Shown: piece after piece, positions 17,290 to 26,178 of the stretch
How positions within the stretch are numbered: position 1 is the stretch's first letter
Layout of the letters: every line of letters begins with the position of its first letter
Assembly: GCF_029433255.1 (NCBI RefSeq)
Contig: NZ_JAQTHU010000001.1
Coordinates: 2,108,001 to 2,172,000 of the forward strand
Direction: 5' to 3'
DNA length: 64,000 nt
Source of the DNA: Lactobacillus sp. ESL0791
Lineage (GTDB): Bacteria > Bacillota > Bacilli > Lactobacillales > Lactobacillaceae
Translations under genes and position numbers: made by a program
Notes under the pieces: generated by a model
What the model saw: the letters and a program-made list of their open reading frames with translations, nothing else
What the model was told of the DNA's origin: nothing
The model's database searches: none

Positions 17290-17299
17290 CAGCATTAAA

Positions 17300-17590
17300 T
17301 AAAGATGATAAAATTAAAAAGCAACGATAAAGTAAGTAAACACGAGTTTTTGCTTAGCGAACCTGGTTTGGTGCAAGCAGGTGCAAAGGCTGGTTGTTGA
17401 ATATCACTTTTAAGCTGCAAGCTGAAAAATAGTAAGCATTGCCGGCATGCACCCGTTATCCTCGCAGCAAATCGCAAGTTAATTGCTGTTTGTGAAAAGA
17501 GGCTTTTTTATAAAAGCAAAAAACAGGTGGTACAGCGCCGATCGCACCCTTATTTAAGATTAATTCTTAAATAGGGGCGCTTTTTTATTA
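17300..17590 (+). ncRNA. T-box riboswitch leader, probably isoleucine-specific
   Basis: The conserved T-box AGGTGGTACAGCG is at 17525-17537. It is followed by a terminator stem (about 17543-17580, ending GGGGCGC) and a T-run at 17581-17586. The T-box can instead pair in an antiterminator when uncharged tRNA binds. Upstream is a long Stem I region with GGTGCAAGCAGGTGCAAAGG and a specifier-loop-like TGAATATCACTTT. The codon best placed before a purine is ATC (17403-17405), which would read isoleucine. TAT is the rejected alternative because a C follows it. It controls a peptidase and a peptide-binding protein, which fits amino-acid starvation. The family is certain; the specifier is inferred. 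Confidence 0.9.
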
Positions 17591-17617
17591 TCAAAAAATA
17601 AAAAGGAGAACAGAAAA

Positions 17618-18514
17618 ATGACAACAGGAAGCAAAATTTTAACTTTAGACAATGGATTTCACTTATTTACCCGGACTGTGGGAGAAGGCGATATCAAATT
17701 ATTATGCGTGCACGGCGGCCCCGGCAGTAATCACGAGGAATTTGAAAATTTTGGCGAAGAATTAGCCAATTATCACGTTCAGGTCTCCATGTATGACCAA
17801 TTAGGATCTTTTTATTCCGACCAGCCGGACTTCTCTGATCCCGCTAACAAAAAGTACCTCACAATTGATTACTACTTATCCGAATTAGAAGAAGTACGGC
17901 AAAAGTTGGGACTCGACAATTTTTACCTATTGGGCCATTCGTGGGGCGGTTTATTGGCACAAGAATATGCCTTGAAATACGGCAGCCATCTCAAAGGATT
18001 GATTATCATGAGCATGGTCGACAACATTCCCGAATATATCACCAATATCAACCGTCTGCGCGACGAGATGTTTTCCAAATTCGAAGTTGATTACATGAAA
18101 GAAGTTGAAGAGCAGGAACGGTTCGACGATCCCAAATACAACGAACTGGTCGTTAAACTTTATAAAGTTTATGTTATGCGTCACCCCGAAAATTCAGGCC
18201 GTCATACTGTTTCAACCAATGCCACCCCTGTCTACAACTACTTCCAGGGCAACAATGAGTTTGTCATGACAGGCATCCTAAAAGATTGGGACCGCCGCGC
18301 GGACACGCACAAGATTACCAACAAGACCCTTTTAACTTTTGGTGATCACGATACTATGCCGCTAGATGCAGCTGAACGGATGCACAAAGAAATCAAGCAT
18401 TCACGCTTTGTCTTAACACCAGATGGCGGGCACTGCCACAGCGTTGATAATCCTCAGGCCTTTTTCCAAACCCTAGGCGAATTTTTAACTGATGTTCAAA
18501 CTGGACGATTTTAA
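17618..18514 (+). CDS. pepI: Proline iminopeptidase (alpha/beta hydrolase, S33)
   Basis: This 298-residue cytosolic enzyme releases N-terminal proline from peptides. The oxyanion motif is HGGPGS (32-37). The nucleophile elbow is GHSWGG with Ser108, the acid is in TFGDHD (about 245), and the histidine is in DGGHCHS (about 273). Length and motifs match lactobacillar PepI. It is the first gene after the T-box leader, 14 nt before the oligopeptide-binding protein gene, so both respond to the same uncharged tRNA. AAAAGGAG precedes the ATG. Confidence 0.88.
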   Translation: MTTGSKILTLDNGFHLFTRTVGEGDIKLLCVHGGPGSNHEEFENFGEELANYHVQVSMYDQLGSFYSDQPDFSDPANKKYLTIDYYLSELEEVRQKLGLDNFYLLGHSWGGLLAQEYALKYGSHLKGLIIMSMVDNIPEYITNINRLRDEMFSKFEVDYMKEVEEQERFDDPKYNELVVKLYKVYVMRHPENSGRHTVSTNATPVYNYFQGNNEFVMTGILKDWDRRADTHKITNKTLLTFGDHDTMPLDAAERMHKEIKHSRFVLTPDGGHCHSVDNPQAFFQTLGEFLTDVQTGRF

Positions 18515-18528
18515 GGAGAAATTACATT

Positions 18529-20157
18529 ATGAAACATAAATTATTCTTGCCGTTAGTTTCCAGCCTAGCACTGGTTTTTCTAGCTGGTTGCGGCAGTAAT
18601 CAAAGCAAAACAACCAGCAGCAATAACGCAGGTCAGCACATCACATTAATGCAAACCAGTGACCTATTGTCCTTAGATGTTTCTGAACATGCCGATTTAA
18701 CCACCTGGAACACACTGGAAAATTCAATGGAAGGCTTATACAAGTCAGACGGCAAAAATCAACCAGCGCCAGCAATGGCAACAAAAGTGGTTAAGCCGAC
18801 CCACAATGGGCTTACTTATACCTTTCATTTACGTAAAAACGCGAAGTGGAGCGATGGCGAAAGCGTGACTGCACAAGATTTCGTTACATCTTGGCGGCGG
18901 TCCGTTTCACCCGATTCCAAGTCAGGCTATAACTACATTTTCTCCGGAATCGAAAACGCCAATGATATCACCAGCGGAAAAAAGCCAGTAAGCCAATTAG
19001 GTGTCAAAGCTCTAGATGCAAACACGCTTCAAGTTCAACTGGAACACCCAATGCCGTATTTCAACAAAATGATGGTCATGCCCGCCTTCTTCCCAGAGAA
19101 CCGAACTGCACTAAAGAAGTTCAAGTCCCGTTTTGGCACCAAATCGCAATATTTTTATTACAACGGGCCGTTTAAAGTTACACAGTGGGATGGCACCAAT
19201 GACAGCTGGGTCTTGAAGCCCAATAAGTATTATTACGCCAAAAAGCAGATTCACCTAGCTTCCCTGAAGTATCTGGTCGTTAAGGATGCAAACACGGCGC
19301 ACGAATTATTTGAGCAGAATAAATTGGACGATGCAACGATCACTGGCGTAACCGCCAAAGAACTGCAGGGTGCCAAAAACTTGGTTCATGAACGTAAAGC
19401 CGGCAACTATTATCTGCGGGTCAACCTGCGCGGTGGTCGACCATTAACAAACAACAAAATGCGCCAGGCAATCAACCTATTATTAGACCGCAAAGCATTA
19501 ACCAAAAACATCTTGGCCGATGGTTCCCTGCCCGCTTATACTTACACTTCCAAAGACCTAGCCGTCGATCCAACCACTAAGAAAGATTTTGCCACCGAAA
19601 CAATGCCTAAAGAAATTTACAATGTTGCTAAGGCAAAGAAGCTTTGGCGAAGTGGATGTGCTGAAAGCCACCTAACCAAAACGGTTAACCTAGAAATTCT
19701 AGGCGATGACCAAACAATTACCAAAAACGTTGCTCAATTCCTGCAAGATGCCTTGGAAAAGAACCTGCCTAAAGTTAAAGTGACCATCCGCAATGTTCCC
19801 GAAAAAACAAGTTCCAGCGAATCCCATGCCGGCAAGTTTGACCTCGGACAGACACTGTGGCTGGCAGACTTCTCTGACCCTATCAGTTTCATGGGTATTT
19901 TAACTAGCACTAATCCCCAAAATTACGGTCAATATAAGGACAAGGAATTCGATGAAGAATACCAAGCAGCCAGTTTGACCAGCTCCTCTAAGGTTTATTG
20001 GCAAAAGATGCGGCAATTGCAACAGCATTTAAACCAAACAATGCCGGTAATTCCGCTTTACCAAATGGTCGAAAGCCACTTAGTCAATCCTAAATTAAAA
20101 GGCGTGCTGCGGCATCCAGTCGGTGAGGATGATTACACACGCGCCTATTTGAAATAA
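18529..20157 (+). CDS. oppA: Oligopeptide ABC transporter substrate-binding lipoprotein
   Basis: This 542-residue protein has a lipoprotein signal peptide ending LAGC with lipid-anchored Cys21. Family 5 solute-binding features follow: FHLRKNAKWSDGESVTAQDFVTSWRR-type opening (about 100-125), NKMRQAINLLLDRKAL and the C-terminal SHLVNPKLKGV. It delivers peptides to an Opp permease that is not in this window, so it acts as an orphan receptor. Co-transcription with pepI under a T-box links peptide uptake and cleavage to amino-acid supply. Confidence 0.9.
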   Translation: MKHKLFLPLVSSLALVFLAGCGSNQSKTTSSNNAGQHITLMQTSDLLSLDVSEHADLTTWNTLENSMEGLYKSDGKNQPAPAMATKVVKPTHNGLTYTFHLRKNAKWSDGESVTAQDFVTSWRRSVSPDSKSGYNYIFSGIENANDITSGKKPVSQLGVKALDANTLQVQLEHPMPYFNKMMVMPAFFPENRTALKKFKSRFGTKSQYFYYNGPFKVTQWDGTNDSWVLKPNKYYYAKKQIHLASLKYLVVKDANTAHELFEQNKLDDATITGVTAKELQGAKNLVHERKAGNYYLRVNLRGGRPLTNNKMRQAINLLLDRKALTKNILADGSLPAYTYTSKDLAVDPTTKKDFATETMPKEIYNVAKAKKLWRSGCAESHLTKTVNLEILGDDQTITKNVAQFLQDALEKNLPKVKVTIRNVPEKTSSSESHAGKFDLGQTLWLADFSDPISFMGILTSTNPQNYGQYKDKEFDEEYQAASLTSSSKVYWQKMRQLQQHLNQTMPVIPLYQMVESHLVNPKLKGVLRHPVGEDDYTRAYLK

Positions 20158-20177
20158 TTTTAAAATATTCTCTAACT

Positions 20178-20211
20178 AAAACAGATGAAGAAAAATTTTT
20201 ACCTGTTTTTT
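20178..20211 (+). terminator. Terminator after oppA
   Basis: AAAACAG pairs with CTGTTTT across an A/T-rich loop and is followed by a T-run, 20 nt after the oppA stop. The stem is short. Confidence 0.55.
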
Positions 20212-20311
20212 AGGCTGAATGTCAAATTAATACTTGACATGCTATAAGAAATTCTGTTGATGAGAAATAAGGCAATTGCGCTTAAAGTATTTTCTTTATC
20301 TCAAAAACTAG

Positions 20312-20360
20312 AAAAGTCTATCATTACAAGTTTTTAACAACTTACAATGATAGACTTTTT
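20312..20360. terminator. Strong bidirectional terminator
   Basis: A perfect 14-bp stem (20312-20325 with 20346-20359), A-rich on one side and T-rich on the other, lies between oppA and the mtlD remnant on the opposite strand. Confidence 0.8.
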
Positions 20361-20386
20361 CATATATTAACTTAAAAATATTTTCT

Positions 20387-21393
20387 TTACTTCTTAGCTT
20401 TCTGATAAGCCACAGCGATTTCATTGACCAATTCTTGATCATCTTTTAGACCTGTCGTGGCAACAATCACCTGATTTAGGTCCTTATCCCGCAGCATCTC
20501 CTGCAATTTCTGACTCTCGCTGTCACTTGGCTCATCAAACAAATAAATCCTGCCGACAGTTTCAACCAAAGCACTGTAATCAAGGTCGCGTTCTTTCAGC
20601 TCCCTGATCGGCCGGATGAACCGTTCATCGTAGCCAAGCTTGCGGATTGGTGTCCTGCCCACCCGAGCAATGTCATCCGAAATATACGGATTCTGAAATC
20701 TGTGCAGAATCTTTTCGTGGTAATCTTCCAGGCTCTTTTCCGTAAAGATTTCGTGCCACTTACTGAAAAGAAGCGCCCGTGTTTCACTCAAGACCTTTTT
20801 AACCTGCGTCAAAACCTGCGGATCCTTAATCGCATCCCCAATTGTTTTGTAACCTAGGTTCTTGCCGGTATAGGCAACCGTGGCGTGCCCAGTATTGACA
20901 GAAAACAATTTTCTTTCAATATACGGTTCCAAATCTTCCGCATAAGCAACACCTTTAAGCATGATCGCTTGATTTTTCATCTGGCTCTTGTCAATGACCC
21001 ATTCCTTGAAATCTTCAACCGAAACAAAGAGCGGATCATCATGATGCTGAATCGGCACAATCCGGCCAACAGCGGCATTCGGGAAACCAATATACTGGTC
21101 AACTTTAGGTTTGATTTCTTCATCTAAATGACTGTAGACATCTTCCTTTAAGTGCTGCGAGCCGCCGATCATGTTCTCACACGCAATCACATCCAGCAGT
21201 TGTGATCATGTCGGTTGTTTTAATCGCGTTGATCACCTTTTCCGGCTCCTTGCCGTTATTAATCCCGTCAACGTTCGTCACGTGGATCTGCTTCTTGCCC
21301 GGCGCCGCTAACTCAATCTCATATTCACCGCGCTTATTCAGCTCGCCAATAATGGTCTCATTGACATCAACGAAGCCAACACCGAAGAAGCAA
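20387..21393 (-). pseudogene. mtlD: Mannitol-1-phosphate 5-dehydrogenase, broken second copy
   Basis: This is a near-copy of the intact mtlD at 29131-30288, in opposite orientation. The C-terminal 267 codons are open and differ from the intact protein at about 18 positions by eye. Upstream, the sequence matches the intact gene from about codon 27 onward. An out-of-frame deletion of about 90 bp falls after the DMITT codons (near 21195-21205). The first 26 codons, with the GAGNIGRG nucleotide-binding loop, are missing. It cannot encode an active NAD-dependent enzyme. It ends abruptly at a junction with the PTS-regulator remnant. Confidence 0.9.
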
Positions 21394-21400
21394 TAATTTT

Positions 21401-22077
21401 TTGATTCAGATGCAATTGCAGCAATGGTTTAACAACACTCTAACAATTGATTTTTTAAATATTTTTAAATATAACAAAGATTTAGCAAGCAAATATTCTC
21501 TTGTTTTATCGACAGAAACTAAATTCGTTCAACAACATCCGAATGTCATCTTAATAGACTTATTTCCAACAGAAAACGATCGTCTTAAAATTAAGAGCGC
21601 TTTAACTAAAAATGTAAAAGCAGAAGAAATTTTAAACTTTTTTGATCCAAGTCTATTCTTCTGTGGTAATGTAAAAAACAAAGATGAGCTCTTAAAAATT
21701 TTATGCGCAAAAGTAGAAAAAATTTGTCCAACAAATAATCAATTAATTAAGTCTGTTCTTATACATGAAAAAAAGTTGATTCTTATTTTGGAAATCAATT
21801 TGCTATGCCACACCCTGATGAACAATTAACTAAAAAAAGTTATATTTGCGTAGGTATACCAAAAAAGGCAATAGTATGGAACGAAAACGAAAAAATCAAA
21901 ATAGTATTTTTAATATGTATCAATAAAGACAATTCGACACAAAAGGCTTTAAAAATTTGGCAATATCTTTCGTATCTTATTAAAGACCAGTCACAAGTAA
22001 ATAAAATTCTAAAAGATTCAACTTACGAAAGTTTCATGAAATCAATTATCAATTTCTATAAAAATGTTGATAATTAA
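21401..22077 (+). pseudogene. C-terminal remnant of a PTS-domain regulator (EIIA type 2)
   Basis: The first frame (to 21829) reads VKNKDELLKILCAKVEKICP, then LIKSVLIHEKKL. The second frame reads DSYFGNQFAMPHPDEQLTK and KAIVWNENEKIKIVFLICIN. Joined, they form a type-2 EIIA domain with the phospho-acceptor His in AMPHP. The two are separated by a one-base slip in a 7-A run (21768-21774). The upstream about 60 codons resemble the linker of BglG/MtlR-like regulators. HTH and PRD domains are absent: the gene is cut at the mtlD-remnant junction. A lone EIIA protein is a less likely alternative. Confidence 0.65.
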
Positions 22078-22098
22078 AATACAAAAGGCAACTTAAAA

Positions 22099-22144
22099 CA
22101 AATAGCCTTAACAGAAATTTTCCTTCTGCTAGGGCTATTTTTTT
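22099..22144. terminator. Intrinsic terminator
   Basis: AAATAGCC pairs with GGCTATTT, an inner ACAGAA/TTCTG helix extends the stem, and an 8-T run follows on the plus strand. It lies between the regulator remnant and the convergent esterase operon. Confidence 0.75.
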
Positions 22145-22201
22145 CAGTTAAATTCTATTTACATTATTCAAGCAGCTAAAGTTTACGCGCTATCTTGTAA
22201 C

Positions 22202-23023
22202 TTAACTCTTATTAAATTGTTCATTAACCCAAGTTGCAAATAAACTAGGCCAAATCTGAACCTCAGAATTAATATCTATTTTGTCATGACTAGTTTCAGA
22301 GGTAGCTAAGCTAATGCCATGACGACCAGTAGAAAATATATGTAATGCAAATGGTATACCATGCTGACTCAAGGCTTGAGCAAAAAGCAGACTATTTTCA
22401 ACAGGTACTTGTGCATCAGATACTGTGTGCCACAAAAAAGTTGGTGGTACAGCAGAATTCACTTGTTTTTCCAAGGAAACCTTTTCCTTATACTTATCAT
22501 AATTATCTCCAAGCAATGTTCGAAAAGATTTAGAATGTGCATAGCGTCCACTACTTAGCACGGGATAGCCTAACATTAAGCCACTAGGCTTCCATGCGTC
22601 TGCATTACCTTTCAATTCCGCTTGTAAAAAATGATTTTTCCAAAAAACTCCTAAGCTTGCAGCCAAATGACCGCCAGCTGAAAATCCAGCAACAATAATT
22701 TTATTAGGATCTATCATCCAATTTACACAATTATCTCTAACTGTTTTAACTGATGCAGCTAATTCATACAAAGATTGCGGAAAAGCGCCACGCGTAACAG
22801 TATATCTTAATATAAAAGCATGAAACCCTAAACTATTCATTTTAATCGCTACAGCTTCGGTCTCTCTCTCAGTGATATAACGATAACTTCCACCAGGACA
22901 AATTAAGATCGCAGGTCTTTTACGCGAATTATCAATTTCAGAAAAATTTTCTAAAATATAAGTGGTCAAAGTTGCGCCATTTCCTCTATTACCAATAGTA
23001 ATTGGTATAGTTTTATGTATCAT
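22202..23023 (-). CDS. Alpha/beta hydrolase, acetyl-esterase (BD-FAE/xylan esterase-like)
   Basis: This 273-residue cytosolic esterase has the oxyanion motif CPGGSYRYITERE (about 42-54), nucleophile GFSAGG (about 118), acid in HTVSDAQVP and base His in GRHGISLA. It belongs to the group that removes acetyl or other small acyl groups from carbohydrates. It is the last gene of a minus-strand operon with a second esterase and mannose-class PTS EIIB, EIIC and EIID. This suggests that an acylated sugar or polyol is imported and deacylated. The acyl group and sugar are not known. Confidence 0.82.
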   Translation of the reverse strand: MIHKTIPITIGNRGNGATLTTYILENFSEIDNSRKRPAILICPGGSYRYITERETEAVAIKMNSLGFHAFILRYTVTRGAFPQSLYELAASVKTVRDNCVNWMIDPNKIIVAGFSAGGHLAASLGVFWKNHFLQAELKGNADAWKPSGLMLGYPVLSSGRYAHSKSFRTLLGDNYDKYKEKVSLEKQVNSAVPPTFLWHTVSDAQVPVENSLLFAQALSQHGIPFALHIFSTGRHGISLATSETSHDKIDINSEVQIWPSLFATWVNEQFNKS

Positions 23024-23029
23024 GATTTA

Positions 23030-23827
23030 TCATATCCTTTTAAGTGGCAAGGATTTTAAATATTGAAATAAGCTTTTGTCCCAAAAGTCCCAATCATGAT
23101 TGCCATCACTCTCCAAATATTTATACTGAATCTTTGGATAAGATTGGACAACCTGTCTAAATTTCTGATTAAAATTAGTGATGGGATCTTGTTTCCCGCA
23201 GAATTGATATAACTTAGGTAAATCTTGCTGCGATTTTTCTTTTATTAAACCTGCTAAATCATTAATCGAATCTTTTAAATTTAAATCCTCACCCATAGCT
23301 GCTTGTCCGATATTGCGAAATGAAGCTATATTTTTGTGATTTAGCTTATGTAAAACCATCTCATCAGAAGCTTGAAAATAATCTTGCAGATCTAACACAC
23401 CTGAAAAGCTGGCAGCATTACTAAACTTTTCGGGATAATTAAGTGCCCATTTAAATGCACCAAATCCTCCCATTGATAGCCCAGCAACAAAATGATCCAC
23501 ACGATCTTTAGATATTGGAAATAAGCGGTTAATGACATGCGGAAGTTCTTCAGTTAAGAAGTCCCAATACCTTTCTCCATAAACCATATTAGAATAAAAG
23601 CTTTTTTCAAATTGGGCACTAACGACGATTAACTTATAGGGTTTTACCCATTGTTCAACATTACTGCGACGTATCCACTTTGTATGATCGTCTCCAACAC
23701 CGTGAAGCAAATACAAAATTTGAAAATTATCCCATTCTGACAATTTAGCTGGTTCTGGCGTTATCGCATATAAAGAAGTAGATTTATCTAAAACACCTGA
23801 TTTAAAATCAACATGAATTAAAGCCAT
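23030..23827 (-). CDS. Esterase D/tributyrin esterase-family hydrolase
   Basis: This 265-residue protein, with ATG at 23827 preceded by TAGGAG, has ILYLLHGVGDDHTKW (oxyanion region), nucleophile GLSMGGFGAFKWAL (Ser near 122), acid in CGKQDPI and base in DGNHDWDFW. This is the esterase D/FrmB-like family, which includes lactobacillar tributyrin and feruloyl esterases. It has no signal peptide. It lies 6 nt upstream of the other esterase and 8 nt downstream of EIID, so it is co-expressed with the PTS. A longer frame from 23872 lacks a ribosome site. Confidence 0.83.
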   Translation of the reverse strand: MALIHVDFKSGVLDKSTSLYAITPEPAKLSEWDNFQILYLLHGVGDDHTKWIRRSNVEQWVKPYKLIVVSAQFEKSFYSNMVYGERYWDFLTEELPHVINRLFPISKDRVDHFVAGLSMGGFGAFKWALNYPEKFSNAASFSGVLDLQDYFQASDEMVLHKLNHKNIASFRNIGQAAMGEDLNLKDSINDLAGLIKEKSQQDLPKLYQFCGKQDPITNFNQKFRQVVQSYPKIQYKYLESDGNHDWDFWDKSLFQYLKSLPLKRI

Positions 23828-23835
23828 TTTCTCTC

Positions 23836-24678
23836 CTAACTTAAAATTCCAAAGCCACCTAAAACTAAACAAATAACAATTAATAGTAACATTACCCTAG
23901 TAATATTTTTATCAACTTTATCTAAATAGAAATAAACACTGACAACAACTATTAATGGCAAAATCCCAGGAGCAATTGCATCTAAAATGTTTTTCTGTAC
24001 AGCTAATGTTTTAACACCTGTAACAATTTTAAGAGGAGTTGTCACTTTAACATATGATGCAGCTAAGCCACCCATCATAAATAGACCCATAACACTGGCC
24101 CCATTAATCAACTTATTAACAGCGCCGCCAGATAATACCTTTTCAACTGAAGCCATCCCGGATTTATAACCTAAGTGGAATAAAAAGTAGCTTTCAATCA
24201 ATGTAACTACCATAAAAATCAGCACCGGTAAAATACCGGCAATACCATTTCCTTGCTTAGCTACAGGGATAAATAAACTAAAAATTATTGGTAGCCACAT
24301 TCCCCAATCAATTGTGTCACCAACACCTGCTAAGGCTCCCATCAATCCAGTTTTTGTACCAATAATCGCCTCATCAGGAACCTCAAGTCCCCTAGATTTT
24401 TGTTCTTCCATTGCAAGTGTAATTCCAGGAATCAATGCACCCCAATTAGCACTAGTATTAAAGAACTGCATATGTATTTTCAGAGAAGAAATAAAATCTT
24501 CTTTTTTAGTATATAGTTTTTTCAATGCGGGCATTAAAGATAGTCCAAACGAAACACCTTGCATACGTTCAAAGGAATGGTTCGTTTCTGCAAAAAGCCA
24601 CCATAAAAGCCAAGACTTATTTAGATCTCCCTTTGTTAAGACACTTTTTTCTTTATTAGTTGAAGTTTGATTTTCCAT
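23836..24678 (-). CDS. PTS mannose/fructose/sorbose-family EIID
   Basis: This 280-residue protein starts with the EIID hallmark LNKSWLLWWLFAETNHSFERMQGVSF, followed by YTKKEDFISSLKIHMQFFNTSANWGALIPGITLAMEEQK. The C-terminal half has several membrane segments and ends with a membrane helix. With EIIC it forms the translocation channel of a mannose-class PTS. It is in an operon with EIIB, EIIC and two esterases. The matching EIIA is encoded separately at 28710. Confidence 0.93.
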   Translation of the reverse strand: MENQTSTNKEKSVLTKGDLNKSWLLWWLFAETNHSFERMQGVSFGLSLMPALKKLYTKKEDFISSLKIHMQFFNTSANWGALIPGITLAMEEQKSRGLEVPDEAIIGTKTGLMGALAGVGDTIDWGMWLPIIFSLFIPVAKQGNGIAGILPVLIFMVVTLIESYFLFHLGYKSGMASVEKVLSGGAVNKLINGASVMGLFMMGGLAASYVKVTTPLKIVTGVKTLAVQKNILDAIAPGILPLIVVVSVYFYLDKVDKNITRVMLLLIVICLVLGGFGILS

Positions 24679-24683
24679 ATTAT

Positions 24684-25442
24684 TTATTCCTCCTTTGTCT
24701 TCGATGTAAATGTTATATGCAGATATGCTAAGAATAAACCTATCAAAGCAATTTCAAGAGTAGGTATTTGCGTGTATTGAACCAAGAAGAAAGCTGCCAA
24801 AAAATACGGAAGCAATTTTTTCTTGCCAATTTGTTGAACAATGACAGCAAAACCAACTGCTGGCAAAACAGCACCAGATAAATTCAATCCATTCAAAACA
24901 GCTTGCGGAATTAGATTTATTAAGTGCCCAATTTGTGTGGCACCAAAGTAAAGAATTATTGCCATTGGAACAGCATACAATACCAATTTAAACAAAGTCG
25001 GATACACAACCGCAGTCAAATAGACTCCCCTTGTATCTCCCTTATCTACACTTTTATCAGTCCAGTTTGCCAAAAAGCCGTTAATAATATATTCGATATT
25101 ATTAATTTGCGTACCTAATAATCCGATAGGAACAGCTAAAGCAACCGCAGCATTGATATTAGTCTTAGCTACTACAGCAATAGAGCAAGAGACTAAAGCA
25201 GCAATTGTCGGGTCTGCAGGTGCAGCGCCACCAGGCACTAACATTCCCAAATAAATCAACTGTAGAGCAGCACCTACTTTCATAGCAGTAGGAATATCAC
25301 CTAAAACTATCCCAACCCAAAGAGCAGCAGGCAGTGGCGAATAGATAGTAGTAACACCAAAGGTATAGCCGAATCTACATCCGCGGAACCAATAAAACAA
25401 TCCAATTAACACTGCTTGCAAAATAGTCATATGAATGGCCAT
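24684..25442 (-). CDS. PTS mannose/fructose/sorbose-family EIIC
   Basis: This 252-residue membrane protein has about seven hydrophobic segments and the EIIC landmarks YSPLPAALWVGIVLGD and KVGAALQLIYLGMLVPGGAAPADPTIAAL. It forms the sugar-specific channel together with EIID, which begins 5 nt downstream. Transport is coupled to phosphorylation through EIIB. The substrate cannot be read from sequence; association with mtlD suggests a hexitol or fructose-type sugar. Confidence 0.93.
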   Translation of the reverse strand: MAIHMTILQAVLIGLFYWFRGCRFGYTFGVTTIYSPLPAALWVGIVLGDIPTAMKVGAALQLIYLGMLVPGGAAPADPTIAALVSCSIAVVAKTNINAAVALAVPIGLLGTQINNIEYIINGFLANWTDKSVDKGDTRGVYLTAVVYPTLFKLVLYAVPMAIILYFGATQIGHLINLIPQAVLNGLNLSGAVLPAVGFAVIVQQIGKKKLLPYFLAAFFLVQYTQIPTLEIALIGLFLAYLHITFTSKTKEE

Positions 25443-25458
25443 AAAATAATCCCTCCTA

Positions 25459-25959
25459 TTATATTAAATTCTTAAAATTTTTCTTAACAATTACAGATAA
25501 ATCTGCTTCTTTCTCATCCGGTACACGTTGGAAAAATATCGCAACATTGTTTTTTTGAATTTCTAACAGGTCTTTTGCCTCTTCTTCGGATAAAGCAATG
25601 CTTTGATAAACCAGTTTTCTATCTGCATTTGAGCCGATACCGCCGATTTGAATCCTTTCAACTGAAAAACCTAAGTCAAATACTTTCTTTAGATTTTTAA
25701 TAGTTTTAAATAGAACTAGTAATGGTGTATCACCAAAAGTATTTGCGTTAATCTCATCAACAAACTTTTCAGAAGAATAGGTTGCAACATCAATTCCTTT
25801 AGGTGCAGCAAGTTTAAAAACATTACTTAAATAAGAATTGGTGGCCAAATAATCATCAACAATAATAATTTTTTCAGCACCGGATTCATGAATCCATTTT
25901 GTCACCACCTGTCCATGAACTAATCGGTCATCTACTCTCAACAAAGATATATTTGCCAT
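25459..25959 (-). CDS. PTS mannose/fructose/sorbose-family EIIB
   Basis: This 166-residue cytosolic protein shows the phospho-acceptor His15 in the conserved LLRVDDRLVHGQVVTKW region and ERIQIGGIG downstream, both typical of mannose-class EIIB. It passes phosphate from EIIA to the incoming sugar. It is the first gene of the EIIB-EIIC-EIID-esterase operon. The start lies about 49 nt below a sigma-54 promoter, so LevR-dependent expression is likely. Confidence 0.94.
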   Translation of the reverse strand: MANISLLRVDDRLVHGQVVTKWIHESGAEKIIIVDDYLATNSYLSNVFKLAAPKGIDVATYSSEKFVDEINANTFGDTPLLVLFKTIKNLKKVFDLGFSVERIQIGGIGSNADRKLVYQSIALSEEEAKDLLEIQKNNVAIFFQRVPDEKEADLSVIVKKNFKNLI

Positions 25960-26007
25960 ATTTAGAACCCCCCTTAATAATTAATAAAATTCATTACACC
26001 TAGCTTT

Positions 26008-26025
26008 TAGCAAAAAGTATGCCAA
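26008..26025 (-). promoter_or_regulatory. Sigma-54 (-24/-12) promoter of the EIIB operon
   Basis: On the minus strand TTGGCATACTTTTTGCTA has the invariant GG and GC exactly 10 nt apart, matching the TGGCAC-N5-TTGCW consensus with one change (T for C). It lies 49 nt upstream of EIIB and next to a LevR-type activator gene, which requires sigma-54. Confidence 0.78.
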
Positions 26026-26086
26026 TCTTTTAAGATTAAGCGATTTCACAATATTAAAAAATATTTACACCTACTGTATTAAAAGT

Positions 26087-26124
26087 GTATCAATCCAAGT
26101 TGCGAATTAAATTAAATTTGATAC
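26087..26124. promoter_or_regulatory. Candidate upstream activator site for the LevR-type regulator
   Basis: GTATCAA and TTGATAC form a 7-bp inverted repeat with a 24-nt gap, 62-99 nt upstream of the -24 element of the EIIB promoter. Distance and symmetry fit a bacterial enhancer-binding protein site. Assignment is inferred. Confidence 0.4.
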
Positions 26125-26178
26125 AATCTATTTTGAAAACGGTCACTATAAATATATATAATTAAATAAGGAGACAGC

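Noticed and set aside
17087..17302. Plus-strand 71-codon frame between the TetR gene and the T-box leader
   Set aside because: It overlaps promoters and operators on both strands and has no ribosome site or recognisable domain.
17295..17477. Minus-strand 60-codon frame upstream of pepI
   Set aside because: It lies within the T-box leader and has no coding support.
21202..21396. Plus-strand 64-codon frame next to the broken mtlD
   Set aside because: It is the antisense of the mtlD 5' region; the same frame exists opposite the intact mtlD.
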